Under the pieces are notes generated by a model. That model was given only the letters and a program-made list of their open reading frames with translations, made no database searches and was not told where the DNA came from. From Clostridia bacterium (GTDB lineage Bacteria; Bacillota; Clostridia; Oscillospirales; Ruminococcaceae), in NCBI GenBank assembly GCA_009929695.1, contig RZZW01000019.1, positions 1-57,702 on the forward strand: a stretch of DNA of 57,702 bases. The letters run 5' to 3'. Position 1 is the stretch's first letter; every line of letters begins with the position of its first letter. Position numbers and translations under genes: made by a program. Shown here one piece after another: positions 25,290 to 34,340 of the stretch.

Positions 25290-26222
25290 TTATCTTTCTT
25301 GACCTCTGTCTCGGTGTCTGTTGTAAAACTCAAGTGCCTGAACCACATAATCCGATTCCCGTTCTCGCGGGATGCTTTGTGGAATGAGCTTCCGGATGCG
25401 CTCATCCTTAAACTGTGAAGGTATTCTTTGGTTTGGTTTTTCTTCTTCCATGATGGATTCGATAACGGCTCCTGTCAGTCTGCCTTCCTCGCTGAATTTA
25501 CGCATTTTGATTGTCTGTGCGTGAGAAGGTGTTGCGTCGTTATACTCAATACAGTCGGAAAGCACATTCTGTTCTTCTTTCGTCAGGTATGAGATTTCGA
25601 CAGCCGGACGCAGGGCAATCTTCTTTTCATCCACCATGTCAAGCAGTGACGGAACAAGCTCATTCAAACGGATGTAACGGCGAATATTGTCTTTTCCTTC
25701 GCCAACGATTTCTGCTAACTCATCGTCTGCACGACCTGTTTGCAACTTAGTCGCCACTGGCGACGAAGTTAAATCTGAACGCTGTCCCTGTCGTTTCATA
25801 GATTCAAGCCGCATTTTGTATGCTTTGGCTTTCTCACTTGGCAGGATAGTTTCTCTTTGAAGATTACTGTCTACCATTGAGATAACCGCTTCATCGCGGC
25901 TCAAGTCCTGAACTCGACATGGTATCGTTTCAAGTCCAGCCAGCTCACAGGCGTGTTTTCGTCTGTGTCCCGAAACCATTTCATAGTTTCCATCATCCTT
26001 TACACGGACAATGACCGGCTGAATGACACCACGGATTTTAATGCTCTCAACAAGCTCTGCCATGCTGTCATCATCAAGGACTTTGTACGGATGGTCGGGG
26101 AAATCTGAAATCATGGAAATAGGGATGTCCATCAGAAGCTCATGCCGCTTTTCCTGTCGTAAGTCCTCTGTTGTAAACAGGTCATCGACAGGGTGAAGTG
26201 CGAGATCGATTTTGCCTTTCAA
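25290..26222 (-). CDS. parB: ParB/Spo0J-family partition protein
   Basis: 310 residues. The N-terminal ParB/Srx CTPase-like domain is seen in HPYKVLDDDSMAELVESIKIRGVIQPVIV and VSGHRRKHACELAGLETIPC; a helix-turn-helix region and a basic C terminus follow. ParB spreads from parS sites and activates ParA. The start is a TTG preceded by AAAGGAGGTGG; the gene overlaps parA by 41 bases, so the two are co-translated. It serves the element, not the chromosome, judging by the neighbours. Confidence 0.9.
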   Translation of the reverse strand: MKGKIDLALHPVDDLFTTEDLRQEKRHELLMDIPISMISDFPDHPYKVLDDDSMAELVESIKIRGVIQPVIVRVKDDGNYEMVSGHRRKHACELAGLETIPCRVQDLSRDEAVISMVDSNLQRETILPSEKAKAYKMRLESMKRQGQRSDLTSSPVATKLQTGRADDELAEIVGEGKDNIRRYIRLNELVPSLLDMVDEKKIALRPAVEISYLTKEEQNVLSDCIEYNDATPSHAQTIKMRKFSEEGRLTGAVIESIMEEEKPNQRIPSQFKDERIRKLIPQSIPRERESDYVVQALEFYNRHRDRGQER

Positions 26223-27003
26223 GGTCTACCACCTCCTTTGTGAGTGATTCATACGCCGCAGCCACCTTGCCGGATTTGTCATGCTGAAAGATACTTACAC
26301 CGGCTGCCGAGGTTTCCGCAGCTCTGATTGAATGGGGAACCTCTGTCTTAAAGATGTTGACCTTTCCGCCGTAGTAATCTCTCAGCTCATCAATGACATC
26401 GTTTGCGAAGTTTGTCCGCCTGTCTACCATTGTGAGAAGAATGCCGTCAATGGAAAGCTCAGGGTTGATGTACCTTTTCACTTTACTTACAGAACCCATC
26501 AGCAAGTCCAGACCTTTTGCGGAAAGGAAATGCGGCTGTGCCGGGATGATAAGACTATCCGCAGCAGCTAAAGCGTTGACCGTGAGCATACCGAGCGAGG
26601 GAGCGCAGTCGATAAGAATGTAATCGTAATTTTTTCTCTGCTGATCCACGTAGCACTTGAGTATTCCTTCGCGGCGCATGACATTTACAATCTGAATCTC
26701 TACACCGGACAAGTCAATGTTTGAGGGCATCAGGTCAAAACCTTCTTTATGATGCAGAATGCCACAGTCATCAGGAATGTTGTTATCATCGATAACATCC
26801 TGCATGATGTTTGCAAGACTTACCGGCAGCTCATCGGGGTATTTGTTTCCGAGTGCCACGGTCATGCTTGCCTGTGCATCCGCGTCAATAAGAAGAACTC
26901 TTTTGTCCTGCATCGCAAGACCGGCTCCAAGATTGATTGTCGTTGTTGTCTTTCCAACTCCGCCTTTTTGATTGCAGATGGAAATGACTTTGCATGAAGA
27001 CAC
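26182..27003 (-). CDS. parA: ParA/Soj-family partition ATPase
   Basis: 273 residues with the deviant Walker A KGGVGKTTTTINLG, Walker A' DADAQASMT and Walker B in YILIDCAPSLG. It positions ParB-bound DNA. The GTG at 27003 follows AAGGAGGAG with good spacing and is preferred over the ATG at 27054, whose extra 17 residues overlap the ribosome-binding site. The promoter region has a palindrome and a 19-base inverted repeat, plausible autoregulation or parS sites. Confidence 0.92.
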   Translation of the reverse strand: MSSCKVISICNQKGGVGKTTTTINLGAGLAMQDKRVLLIDADAQASMTVALGNKYPDELPVSLANIMQDVIDDNNIPDDCGILHHKEGFDLMPSNIDLSGVEIQIVNVMRREGILKCYVDQQRKNYDYILIDCAPSLGMLTVNALAAADSLIIPAQPHFLSAKGLDLLMGSVSKVKRYINPELSIDGILLTMVDRRTNFANDVIDELRDYYGGKVNIFKTEVPHSIRAAETSAAGVSIFQHDKSGKVAAAYESLTKEVVDLERQNRSRTSPCR

Positions 27004-27030
27004 TTTGTACTCCTCCTTCTTTATAGATTT

Positions 27031-27129
27031 GGTTATATAACCACATAAACGCAAAACCCGAATGCCAGCGCAAAAATATCCCTACACGGGCGGTGTTCGC
27101 TCATCTGTCAGTTTTGCGCTTATGTGGTT
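27031..27129. promoter_or_regulatory. palindrome and 19-base inverted repeat upstream of parA
   Basis: GGTTATATAACC (27031-27042) overlaps a longer arm at 27039-27057 (AACCACATAAACGCAAAAC). Its complement, with one mismatch, is at 27111-27129. The 53 bases between them are not obviously structured. Candidate parS/operator or origin-like structure of the element. Confidence 0.55.
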
Positions 27130-27560
27130 GCATTTAATTCGACCTCGTCCCCCAAATGCACAAAAGGAATTCATCAAGCACCCGGCAGCGAACCGGGTTC
27201 ATAGGGTTTCCACCTCTCCGCCTTCATTATGGCCGAGCCGCGAGTTACGGAAGTATCATTATTCCTTGTGCCTGTCATCGCCACCACCGGAAGCAATCCG
27301 GCTTTCGTTGTATAAGCTTTATCGCTCGCTTCCATAAGGAAGGTCGTGGCGCGCCTACAACACAGCTTCGGGTTTTCCCAGACACAAGTAATGTACTTGA
27401 TGAATGTGTATTCAATTTTCAAAGTTCATCGGAGGGATTTATTTGTCCCTACACCCCTATACCGCGACACGAAATGACGAAAACGAAACTAAAATCTCGA
27501 AAAAAAATAAAATTAATTTTTTTCGCTATCTCAGGCTGAATCAGTACACAAACAAAAGGG
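27130..27560. other. non-coding leader region of the element
   Basis: No convincing gene in 430 bases. On the minus strand a possible 22-codon ORF (27134-27202, MNPVRCRVL...) has an AGGTGG ahead of it; an AT-rich dyad with CGAAAAAAAAT/ATTTTTTTCG arms lies at 27498-27525. Such long leaders before parA are usual in Firmicute integrative elements and could hold an origin or structured RNA. Confidence 0.35.
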
Positions 27561-27570
27561 CATAAAAAAA

Positions 27571-27633
27571 GCACCTACCACAACAATTTGAGTTGTAGTA
27601 GGTGCAAAAAAGCCCGCTGATTTCTCAGCGGGC
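27571..27633 (-). terminator. tandem terminators between lysS and the element
   Basis: On the minus strand GCCCGCTGA-GAAA-TCAGCGGGC with a T run (27612-27633) is followed by a 14-base-arm hairpin GCACCTACTACAAC/GTTGTGGTAGGTGC with a longer T run (27571-27605). They would stop lysS transcription, or shield the element from it. Confidence 0.8.
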
Positions 27634-27691
27634 AAGAACTTATATTAAGTTTTAACAACTGATAATAACTTGCAGTGCGATGAAAACGTTA

Positions 27692-27784
27692 TTGGTATAA
27701 CCGTGGTTCACATTGGTACACGAATTGGTATACCAGCTTCTTATAACCTCTTAAAAGTTTCCTTATGGAGACTTGTGGAGACTT
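27692..27784. repeat. short direct repeats at the probable right end of the element
   Basis: TTGGTA at 27692, 27713 and 27725, and TGGAGACTT at 27766 and 27776 in a 10-base period that ends three bases before the lysS stop. They could be recombinase arm-type sites, which would place the element end here. Unproven. Confidence 0.4.
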
Positions 27785-27786
27785 AT

Positions 27787-29304
27787 TCAGTCAATCGGCT
27801 TCATTGTGGGGAAAAGCAAAACGTCTCTTATGCTGGCGGAATCTGTCAGGAGCATAATCAGGCGGTCGATGCCGAAGCCGAGGCCGCCGGTGGGGGCTAG
27901 GCCGTATTCTAGGGCTGTGATATAGTCGGTGTCCACCTGTGCGCCGCTGTTTGGTTCGGCGGCTTTTTTGGCGGCTACCTGTTTTTCAAAGCGCTGCTTT
28001 TGGTCGATTGGGTCGTTTAATTCGCTGAACGCGTTGCCGTATTCGCAGGCGTTGATGAAATATTCAAAGCGCTGTGTGAACGCGGGATTTGACGGTATGC
28101 GCTTTGCGAGCGGACTGTTTTCGACAGGATAATCGTATATAAACGTCGGCTGAATGAGCTTTTCTTCAACAAATGCGTCGAAGAGCTCGGCTAGGACTGT
28201 GCCCTTTGTTGCGCCTTCGGGAACTTCTACATTATGTGCTTTGGCGGCGGCTCTTGCGTCGTCGTCTGTCTCCCAGTCGTTGTAATCTATGCCGGAATAC
28301 TTTTTGACGGCCTCAACCATTGTCAGGCGCTCCCAGTGACCCATGTCGATTTCCTTGCCCTGATATGTGATTTTTGTGTCGCCGCAGATTTCCTTTGCAA
28401 GCATTGTGTACAGCTCCTCGACGAGGTTCATCATGCCGAGGTAGTCGGTGTACGCCTGATACAGCTCGATTGTCGTGAACTCGGGGTTATGGCGCGTGTC
28501 CATGCCCTCGTTGCGGAAAATGCGGCCGACCTCATACACCTTGTCCATGCCGCCGACGATAAGGCGCTTTAGGCAAAGCTCTGTCTCGATGCGCAGGTAC
28601 ATGTCCATGTCGAGCGTGTTGTGATGTGTGACGAACGGACGCGCGGACGCGCCGATTTCAAGCGGCAGTAAAATGGGGGTATCGACCTCCAAAAAGCCCT
28701 TATCGTCGAGATAAGCGCGGATTAATTTAAGTATTTTGCTGCGCTTGATGAATGTGTCCTTGACCTCGGGGTTTACGATAAGGTCAACGTAGCGCTGACG
28801 ATAGCGTGTCTCTTGGTCTTTTAAGCCGTGAAATTTCTCGGGCAGCGGCAAAAGATTTTTGGCTAGCAAAACAATTTCGCTGACCTTTACCGAGATTTCG
28901 CCCATGTGTGTGCGAAAAACCTCGCCCTTGATGCCGACGATGTCGCCGATGTCGAACTTTTTAAAAGCGGCATATTCCTCTTCGCCTACTGCGTCGCGGC
29001 GGATGTACATTTGGATATTTGAGGTGTTGTCGCGCAAATCGGCAAAGCTTGCCTTGCCCATGATGCGCTTGCTCATCATGCGGCCTGCCATGCAGACTGT
29101 GGCGCCGTGCTCGCCCTCGGCGGGGTCGACAAAGCTTGCCTTTATGTCGGCGGCAAAGTCGCTTTGAGGCCAGCTTGTGCGCTCAAACGGGTCTTGCCCT
29201 GCGTCCTTAAGCGCCGTCAGCTTGTCGCGGCGGATTTGTATAAGCTCGCTGTAAGCCTCGGCGGTCAATTCCTCCTGCGGCTGTTGTGTTTGATTGTTGT
29301 CCAT
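27787..29304 (-). CDS. lysS: lysyl-tRNA synthetase (class II)
   Basis: 505 residues. An N-terminal OB-fold anticodon domain (MAGRMMSKRIMGKASFADLRD) precedes the class II core: motif 1 in RYRQRYVDLIVNPEV, motif 2 in VYEVGRIFRNEGMDTRHNPEFT and motif 3 in GLAPTGGLGFGIDRL. It charges tRNA-Lys in the cytoplasm. A terminator separates it from greA upstream, so it may have its own promoter. Confidence 0.97.
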   Translation of the reverse strand: MDNNQTQQPQEELTAEAYSELIQIRRDKLTALKDAGQDPFERTSWPQSDFAADIKASFVDPAEGEHGATVCMAGRMMSKRIMGKASFADLRDNTSNIQMYIRRDAVGEEEYAAFKKFDIGDIVGIKGEVFRTHMGEISVKVSEIVLLAKNLLPLPEKFHGLKDQETRYRQRYVDLIVNPEVKDTFIKRSKILKLIRAYLDDKGFLEVDTPILLPLEIGASARPFVTHHNTLDMDMYLRIETELCLKRLIVGGMDKVYEVGRIFRNEGMDTRHNPEFTTIELYQAYTDYLGMMNLVEELYTMLAKEICGDTKITYQGKEIDMGHWERLTMVEAVKKYSGIDYNDWETDDDARAAAKAHNVEVPEGATKGTVLAELFDAFVEEKLIQPTFIYDYPVENSPLAKRIPSNPAFTQRFEYFINACEYGNAFSELNDPIDQKQRFEKQVAAKKAAEPNSGAQVDTDYITALEYGLAPTGGLGFGIDRLIMLLTDSASIRDVLLFPTMKPID

Positions 29305-29348
29305 ATTTTTCCTCCACTATGGGTAATATATATTTTATAGTATAACAC

Positions 29349-29376
29349 AAAAGCAGGTGCGTTTGCACCTGCTTTT
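29349..29376. terminator. hairpin between greA and lysS
   Basis: AAAAGCAGGTGC-GTTT-GCACCTGCTTTT, a 12-base-pair perfect stem with T runs on both strands, 19 bases after the greA stop. It should end greA transcription, with possible read-through to lysS. Confidence 0.8.
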
Positions 29377-29394
29377 GCGAAAAATATTTACATT

Positions 29395-29877
29395 TTATAT
29401 ATTGCCGCGGCTGACATCGACAACTTCATACATCACAACGTTGCCATTTGGCAGTGTGATGTCGACTTTGTCGCCCGCTTTGTGGCCGATAAGCGCAGAG
29501 CCGATGGGTGACTCGTCAGAGATTTTGCCGTTTACGGGGTCTGCCTCTGTTGAGCCTGTGATATCGTACTCGTCCTCATCGCCGTCGTCGTCCTTGATTT
29601 TAACGTGGCTGCCGATGCTGATTACATCAGCTTCAACGTCGCTTTCGTCGATAACGCGAGCTTGCTTGAGCATTTTTTCAAGCAGCGCAATGCGTCCCTC
29701 GACCATTCCCTGCTCGTTTTTTGCTTCGTCGTACTCGCTGTTTTCCGACAAATCGCCGTATCCGCGTGCAACTTTAATTTTTTCTGCTACATCCTTGCGT
29801 TTTACAGTCTTGAGCTCTTCAAGCTCATCCTCCAGCGCGCGCAAGCCCGCGTATGTCATGACAATTTCTTTCTCCAA
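29395..29877 (-). CDS. greA: transcription elongation factor GreA
   Basis: 160 residues: an N-terminal coiled coil with the acidic tip [16 protein letters not shown] that rescues backtracked RNA polymerase, and a C-terminal globular domain with [14 protein letters not shown]. The TTG start at 29877 lies 8 bases after AGGAGGT; the next ATG (six codons in) has no site of its own. A near-consensus promoter lies about 60 bases upstream. Confidence 0.95.
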   Translation of the reverse strand: MEKEIVMTYAGLRALEDELEELKTVKRKDVAEKIKVARGYGDLSENSEYDEAKNEQGMVEGRIALLEKMLKQARVIDESDVEADVISIGSHVKIKDDDGDEDEYDITGSTEADPVNGKISDESPIGSALIGHKAGDKVDITLPNGNVVMYEVVDVSRGNI

Positions 29878-29933
29878 ATTTGCCAGACCTCCTTAAATTG
29901 TACTGCTGCAAAAACAGCTTTGCAATACGAGAC

Positions 29934-29962
29934 ATTATATATGTTTTATATTGAATTGTCAA
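29934..29962 (-). promoter_or_regulatory. consensus sigma-A promoter of greA
   Basis: On the minus strand TTGACA (29957-29962), an exact 17-base spacer and TATAAT (29934-29939). It is the best promoter in the window. Confidence 0.85.
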
Positions 29963-30076
29963 GCGTGATTATAATTTTTGTATATTATGACATATTTATG
30001 ATTTGATATTGCGTCACATCACACAAAGTTATATGTTTTCAATTAAAAGTAAAGAGTGAAAAATGAAAAATTAAGG

Positions 30077-30192
30077 TGTGACGCTTCGGCGTCACATTTA
30101 AATGAATTGCCATTTTGTCATTCTGAGCTAAGCGAAGAATCTTTTGCGCATTACTTATGGTTTTAAGATTCTTCGCTGCGCTCAGAATGACA
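30077..30192. repeat. UUCG-loop hairpin and second copy of the TCATTCTGAG repeat
   Basis: TGTGACGC-TTCG-GCGTCACA (30077-30096) is a strong tetraloop hairpin. 30116-30192 repeats the long inverted element seen at 11377-11452 (AAGATTCTTCGCTGCGCTCA arm). Both lie between greA and the EF-G paralogue and could also act as terminators. Confidence 0.75.
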
Positions 30193-30270
30193 GGGGGCGC
30201 GTTATCCATCCAAATGTGATTGCCGCAGCAATCACTCCTTAATTTTTCACTTTTCCTTTTTAACTTTTAA

Positions 30271-32352
30271 CTATTCTTCGTCGTCCTTCGCCGTGAAGAA
30301 CTTTTTGGCTTCTTCTATTACCTTGCCCTCGAGCATTTGGGGCAGCGGCTCGTAGCGGACGAATCTGAAGGTGTAGAAGCCTCTGCCCTGAGTTAATTGG
30401 CGCAAAAACGCTGTGAAGTTTTGCATTTCGGACGTCGGAACCTCGGCCTCGACTATCTGCAAGCCGTCCTCGTTGTCGGGGTTGATGCCGAGCACTCGGC
30501 CGCGGCGCTTTGTCACCTCGCCCATCACGTCGCCTGTCACATCGTTTGGCACATATGCGTCAAGCTTGCCGACAGGCTCTAGCAAAATGGGGCCTGCTTC
30601 GGGCAGAGCCGTTTTATAGGCGATTTTAGCCGCCATCTTAAACGCCATTTCTGACGAATCGACAGGGTGATAGCTGCCGTCTAGAAGCGTTGCTTTTAAG
30701 CCGACAACAGGATAGCCAGCCAAAACGCCGTGCAAAACGGCCTCCTGCAAGCCTTTTTCGACTGCGGGGAAGTAGTTTTTCGGCACTGAACCGCCGAAAA
30801 CCTTTTCTTCAAATACAAACTCGCCGTCGGAGGTCGGCTCAAATTCTATCCAAACGTCGCCGAACTGTCCGTGGCCGCCTGTCTGCTTTTTATGGCGACC
30901 CTGCGCCTTGCACTTTTTGCGAATTGACTCGCGATATGCGACGCGCGGCGGAACAAGCTCTACGTCGACGCCAAATTTCGCCTTTAGCTTGGCGCACGCG
31001 GAGTCAAGATGCTGCTCGCCCATGCCGGAGATAAGCTGCTGCACTGTCTCTGTGTTGACGGCGTATTGGAGCGTTGGGTCCTCCTCGATTATGCGCTGAA
31101 TTGCGCCGGAGATTTTGCCCTCGTCGCCCTTTTGCTTGACACGGATTGCCATTGTGTAGCTTGGCAACGGGAATGTCGGGCGCTTCATGCTGACAACGCG
31201 CGACGGTGCACAGAGCGTGTCGCCTGTTTGTGCGCCCGCGATTTTTGTCACTGCGCCTATGTCGCCGGCGGTTATTGCGTCGGTGTCTGTCTGCTTTTTG
31301 CCGCGCATGAAAACAAGCTTGCCCATGCGCTCGCTTTCGCCTGTGCGCGCGTTGACGACGGGCGAATCTGATTTCAGCTTGCCGCTGACTACTTTAACAT
31401 AGCTTAATTTGCCCACAAACGGGTCCGCGACTGTCTTGAAAACGTAGGCGGCGAGCGGTGCGTCAGGGTCGCACGCAATCTCAACCTCCGCACCTGTTTT
31501 GTCCTCTGCTGTGCAGCCTGCGGCGCGCTGTGCGGACGGCAAAAGCTTTTTGATGCCCCACATTGTCTGGTCAACGCCCGCGAGAGTTGTTGATGAACCG
31601 CAGAAAACAGGTGTTATAGCGCCTGTTTTTACGCCGTTTTTAACGCCGAGGGTCATTTCCTCCTGCGTGAACGGCTCGCCGTCGAAGAATTTTTCCATAA
31701 GTGCTTCGTCCGTCTCGGCGATAGCCTCGCGAATGGCCTCGATTAAGCCGTCCTCGCGGTGGCCGTAGGCGGGCACTGGCACTTCGCGCGTCACGCCGTT
31801 GACGTAGCTGCACGCCTTCATTGTGATGAGGTTTAAGAACACAAGGCCGCCCGCCTGCTCAATCGGCACGACTATCGGGCATATTGAGGGGCCAAGCTCT
31901 GTTTTAAGCTCTTCAAAAACCTTGTAGAAATCGGCGTGCTCGGTGGCGATTTTGCTTATGTATATCATGCGGCTTTTGCCGTGCTTCATTGCTAAATTAT
32001 ACGCCTTGCGCGCGCCTACGGTGAGGCCGCTGCGTGCGGAAACTGTTATCAGCACGCTCTCCGCCGCCATGATGCCCTCGTTTTGCCCGAGCGGAAAATC
32101 GAAAAGCCCCGGAGTGTCTAGCAGATTGATTTTTACGTCCTCATACTCGACCGGCTCTATCGTCAGCGAAATTGACGCTTTGCGCTTGATTTCGTCTGCG
32201 TCGAAGTCTGAAACTGTTGTGCCGTCCTCAATGCGGCCGAGGCGGTCTGTGGCTTTTGTAAGGTACAGCATGGCTTCTGTAAGCGTTGTTTTGCCTGACC
32301 CTGCGTGGCCTGCGACGAGGACGTTGCGGATGTTGTTGTTTGCGTAGCTCAT
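30271..32352 (-). CDS. EF-G-like translational GTPase (divergent paralogue)
   Basis: 693 residues aligned over all EF-G domains, with GHAGSGKTT (G1) and DTPGLFDFP (G3). The switch I consensus RGITI is replaced by RKASISL and the guanine-specificity NKxD by ISKIA, so this is not the canonical fusA but an EF-G2-like paralogue. Its role may be in ribosome recycling, stress or hibernation; which is unknown. No rpsL/rpsG or tuf genes adjoin, as they would for fusA. A two-stem hairpin precedes the ribosome-binding site. Confidence 0.85.
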   Translation of the reverse strand: MSYANNNIRNVLVAGHAGSGKTTLTEAMLYLTKATDRLGRIEDGTTVSDFDADEIKRKASISLTIEPVEYEDVKINLLDTPGLFDFPLGQNEGIMAAESVLITVSARSGLTVGARKAYNLAMKHGKSRMIYISKIATEHADFYKVFEELKTELGPSICPIVVPIEQAGGLVFLNLITMKACSYVNGVTREVPVPAYGHREDGLIEAIREAIAETDEALMEKFFDGEPFTQEEMTLGVKNGVKTGAITPVFCGSSTTLAGVDQTMWGIKKLLPSAQRAAGCTAEDKTGAEVEIACDPDAPLAAYVFKTVADPFVGKLSYVKVVSGKLKSDSPVVNARTGESERMGKLVFMRGKKQTDTDAITAGDIGAVTKIAGAQTGDTLCAPSRVVSMKRPTFPLPSYTMAIRVKQKGDEGKISGAIQRIIEEDPTLQYAVNTETVQQLISGMGEQHLDSACAKLKAKFGVDVELVPPRVAYRESIRKKCKAQGRHKKQTGGHGQFGDVWIEFEPTSDGEFVFEEKVFGGSVPKNYFPAVEKGLQEAVLHGVLAGYPVVGLKATLLDGSYHPVDSSEMAFKMAAKIAYKTALPEAGPILLEPVGKLDAYVPNDVTGDVMGEVTKRRGRVLGINPDNEDGLQIVEAEVPTSEMQNFTAFLRQLTQGRGFYTFRFVRYEPLPQMLEGKVIEEAKKFFTAKDDEE

Positions 32353-32373
32353 AATGAATTTAACCTTCTTTCA

Positions 32374-32403
32374 AAGAACTTGCCGTCAAAGCGGCGGGTT
32401 CTT
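32374..32403 (-). promoter_or_regulatory. two-stem hairpin in the leader of the EF-G-like gene
   Basis: On the minus strand AAGAAC, an internal loop, GCCG, a six-base loop, CGGC and GTTCTT form a hairpin; the AAGAAGG ribosome-binding site follows 6 bases later. Possible translational control; a leftover transcription signal is the simpler alternative. Confidence 0.4.
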
Positions 32404-32532
32404 AGCAACTTATACAAAGATAGTACCACATTTAATAAAGTTTTTAAATATATTGCTGTAAAAAACATATGTTTTAAGTGTAAAATCTTTTTGGGTTTGA
32501 TTGTGCACTATGACAAATTTATCGCTTGTTTG

Positions 32533-32541
32533 TGATATAAT
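32533..32541 (+). promoter_or_regulatory. extended -10 promoter of ptsI
   Basis: TGATATAAT, with an ATGACA hexamer 20 bases upstream as a weak -35. The start of ptsI is about 115 bases downstream. Confidence 0.5.
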
Positions 32542-32657
32542 TTAAAGAGACAGTAGCCTTTTACATATTAAAAGTGATATACTTACATTATGAATTGACA
32601 GCGCAGCTATTGTATGCGTTTCATACAAAACCGACATTAAATATAAGGAGAACAATT

Positions 32658-34340
32658 ATGATTGCTATACAGGGACTTGGGGTTTCGGCGGGCATCGTCG
32701 AGGGGCCTTTGCAATTTTATAAACGCGACGAAAAAGAGCTTGTGCGAAAAAATATAACCGACACCGAAGCCGAAAAAAAGCGCTATGAGGACGCAAAGGC
32801 TGTGGCTATTGAGCAGCTTGAAGCTCTGCGCGAAAAGGCGCTGACAGAGGCGGGGGAGGAAGCCGCGCTGCTGTTTGAGACACATCAAATGATGCTTGAG
32901 GATCTCGATTTTGTCGAGGCGATAACAGGTGAAATCGACGACGAAAAGGTGAACGCCGAGGCCGCCGTCGACGACTGCGGAAAGCAGTTTGCCGAGATGT
33001 TTGCCGCTATGGACGACGAGTATATGCAGGCGAGAAGCGCCGATGTGCGAGACATCTCGACGCGGCTTATAAACATACTTTCAGGTAAGAGCGCCGGCGG
33101 TGTGACGCACACGACACCTGCGATTATCGCCGCCGACGATTTGACGCCGAGCGAGACTGTTCAGCTTGACAAAAAGCTGATACTTGGCTTTGTTATGGCG
33201 GCGGGCAGCGGAAATTCGCACACTGCTATTTTGGCGAGAACGATGGGCATACCCGCGATTGTGGGCGCTACAAAAGAGATTTTGAAGCCCGAATATGAGG
33301 GGCGCACGATGTTTATTGACGGGCGCAGCGGCAAAATAATCATCGACCCCGACGACGCGGCGCGCAAACGTCTTGAAGAACAGCAGGAGCGCGAGCGCGC
33401 AATGCGTCGCATTTTAGAGCGCATGAAGGGTCAGGACGATGTGACCGCCGACGGCAAGGAGATAAAGCTTTACTGCAACATCGGCAGCCCCGCTGACGTC
33501 GACGCGGTGCTGAGCAACGACGCGCGCGGCATTGGGCTTTTCCGCAGCGAATTTCTTTACCTTGAAACGAGCGACTACCCCACAGAGGACGCGCAGTTTG
33601 AGGCGTATAAAACAGTGGCACAGCGCATGAACGGGCAGCGCGTCATAATCCGCACGCTAGACATCGGCGCGGATAAGCAGGTGGGATATTTTGACCTGCT
33701 CAAAGAGGAAAACCCCGCTATGGGTATGCGTGCGATACGCATTTGCCTGACGCGCCCCGAGGTGTTTAAAACGCAGCTTCGCGCATTATACCGCGCGTCG
33801 GCATACGGCAAAATCGCGATAATGTTCCCGATGATAACGTCGGTTTGGGAGGTGCGCGAGATTAAGCGCATCTGCGCCGCCGTGCGCGCGGAGCTTAGAG
33901 CCGAGGGCGTGCAGTTTAACGAGGAAACAGAGCTTGGCATAATGATTGAAACGCCAGCCGCCGTGATGGTGAGCGACCGTTTGGCGCACGAGGTTGACTT
34001 TTTCAGCGTTGGCACAAACGATTTGACGCAGTACACGCTTGCGGTTGACCGTCAGGGGCAAAACCTCGAGAAGTTTTTCGACGCGCATCACACAGCCGTT
34101 TTGAGAATGCTTAAAATAATTGCAGACAATGCGCATAAAGCGGGAATTTGGGCGGGCATTTGCGGCGAGCTTGCGAGCGACGCGACATTGACGGAGACGT
34201 TTTTGGCAATCGGCATAGATGAATTATCCGTCTCCCCCTCCGCCGTTTTGCCCATGCGAAGCGCAATAAGAGCGATAGACACGCAAAAAAACCGCCACGA
34301 AATTCTTGATGAATTGGCGGCGGATTCAGCGGCAGAATAA
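32658..34340 (+). CDS. ptsI: PTS phosphotransferase Enzyme I
   Basis: 561 residues. Enzyme I takes phosphate from PEP and passes it to HPr. Visible are the HPr-binding helical domain, the active His region GSGNSHTAILAR (canonical GGRTSHSAIMAR), and the PEP-binding TIM barrel with GIGLFRSEFLYL, FSVGTNDLTQYTLAVDR and GICGELA. The ATG at 32658 follows AAGGAGA. No ptsH is adjacent. A GNAT gene begins directly after its stop. Confidence 0.95.
   Translation: MIAIQGLGVSAGIVEGPLQFYKRDEKELVRKNITDTEAEKKRYEDAKAVAIEQLEALREKALTEAGEEAALLFETHQMMLEDLDFVEAITGEIDDEKVNAEAAVDDCGKQFAEMFAAMDDEYMQARSADVRDISTRLINILSGKSAGGVTHTTPAIIAADDLTPSETVQLDKKLILGFVMAAGSGNSHTAILARTMGIPAIVGATKEILKPEYEGRTMFIDGRSGKIIIDPDDAARKRLEEQQERERAMRRILERMKGQDDVTADGKEIKLYCNIGSPADVDAVLSNDARGIGLFRSEFLYLETSDYPTEDAQFEAYKTVAQRMNGQRVIIRTLDIGADKQVGYFDLLKEENPAMGMRAIRICLTRPEVFKTQLRALYRASAYGKIAIMFPMITSVWEVREIKRICAAVRAELRAEGVQFNEETELGIMIETPAAVMVSDRLAHEVDFFSVGTNDLTQYTLAVDRQGQNLEKFFDAHHTAVLRMLKIIADNAHKAGIWAGICGELASDATLTETFLAIGIDELSVSPSAVLPMRSAIRAIDTQKNRHEILDELAADSAAE

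Larger units (their letters stand above)
21915..27786. mobile_element. decayed integrative element with Tad-like pilus and partition genes
   Basis: Leftward order: parA, parB, spoVG, two Flp-like pilins, prepilin peptidase, cpaB, TadZ stub, integrase half. Such a set is typical of ICE/plasmid-like elements of Firmicutes. Expected tadA, tadB, tadC, conjugation genes, excisionase and the integrase N terminus are missing, all at the single junction near 22676. The left end is inside the GH88 gene at about 21914; the right end is between the tandem terminators and the lysS stop, so the limits are approximate. TATTCAG occurs at 21928-21934 and 27784-27790, a possible but unproven core repeat. The element is probably immobile. 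Confidence 0.75.

Noticed and set aside
27174..27422. An 82-residue minus-strand ORF upstream of parA.
   Set aside because: No ribosome-binding site, no recognisable motif, and composition of non-coding leader sequence.
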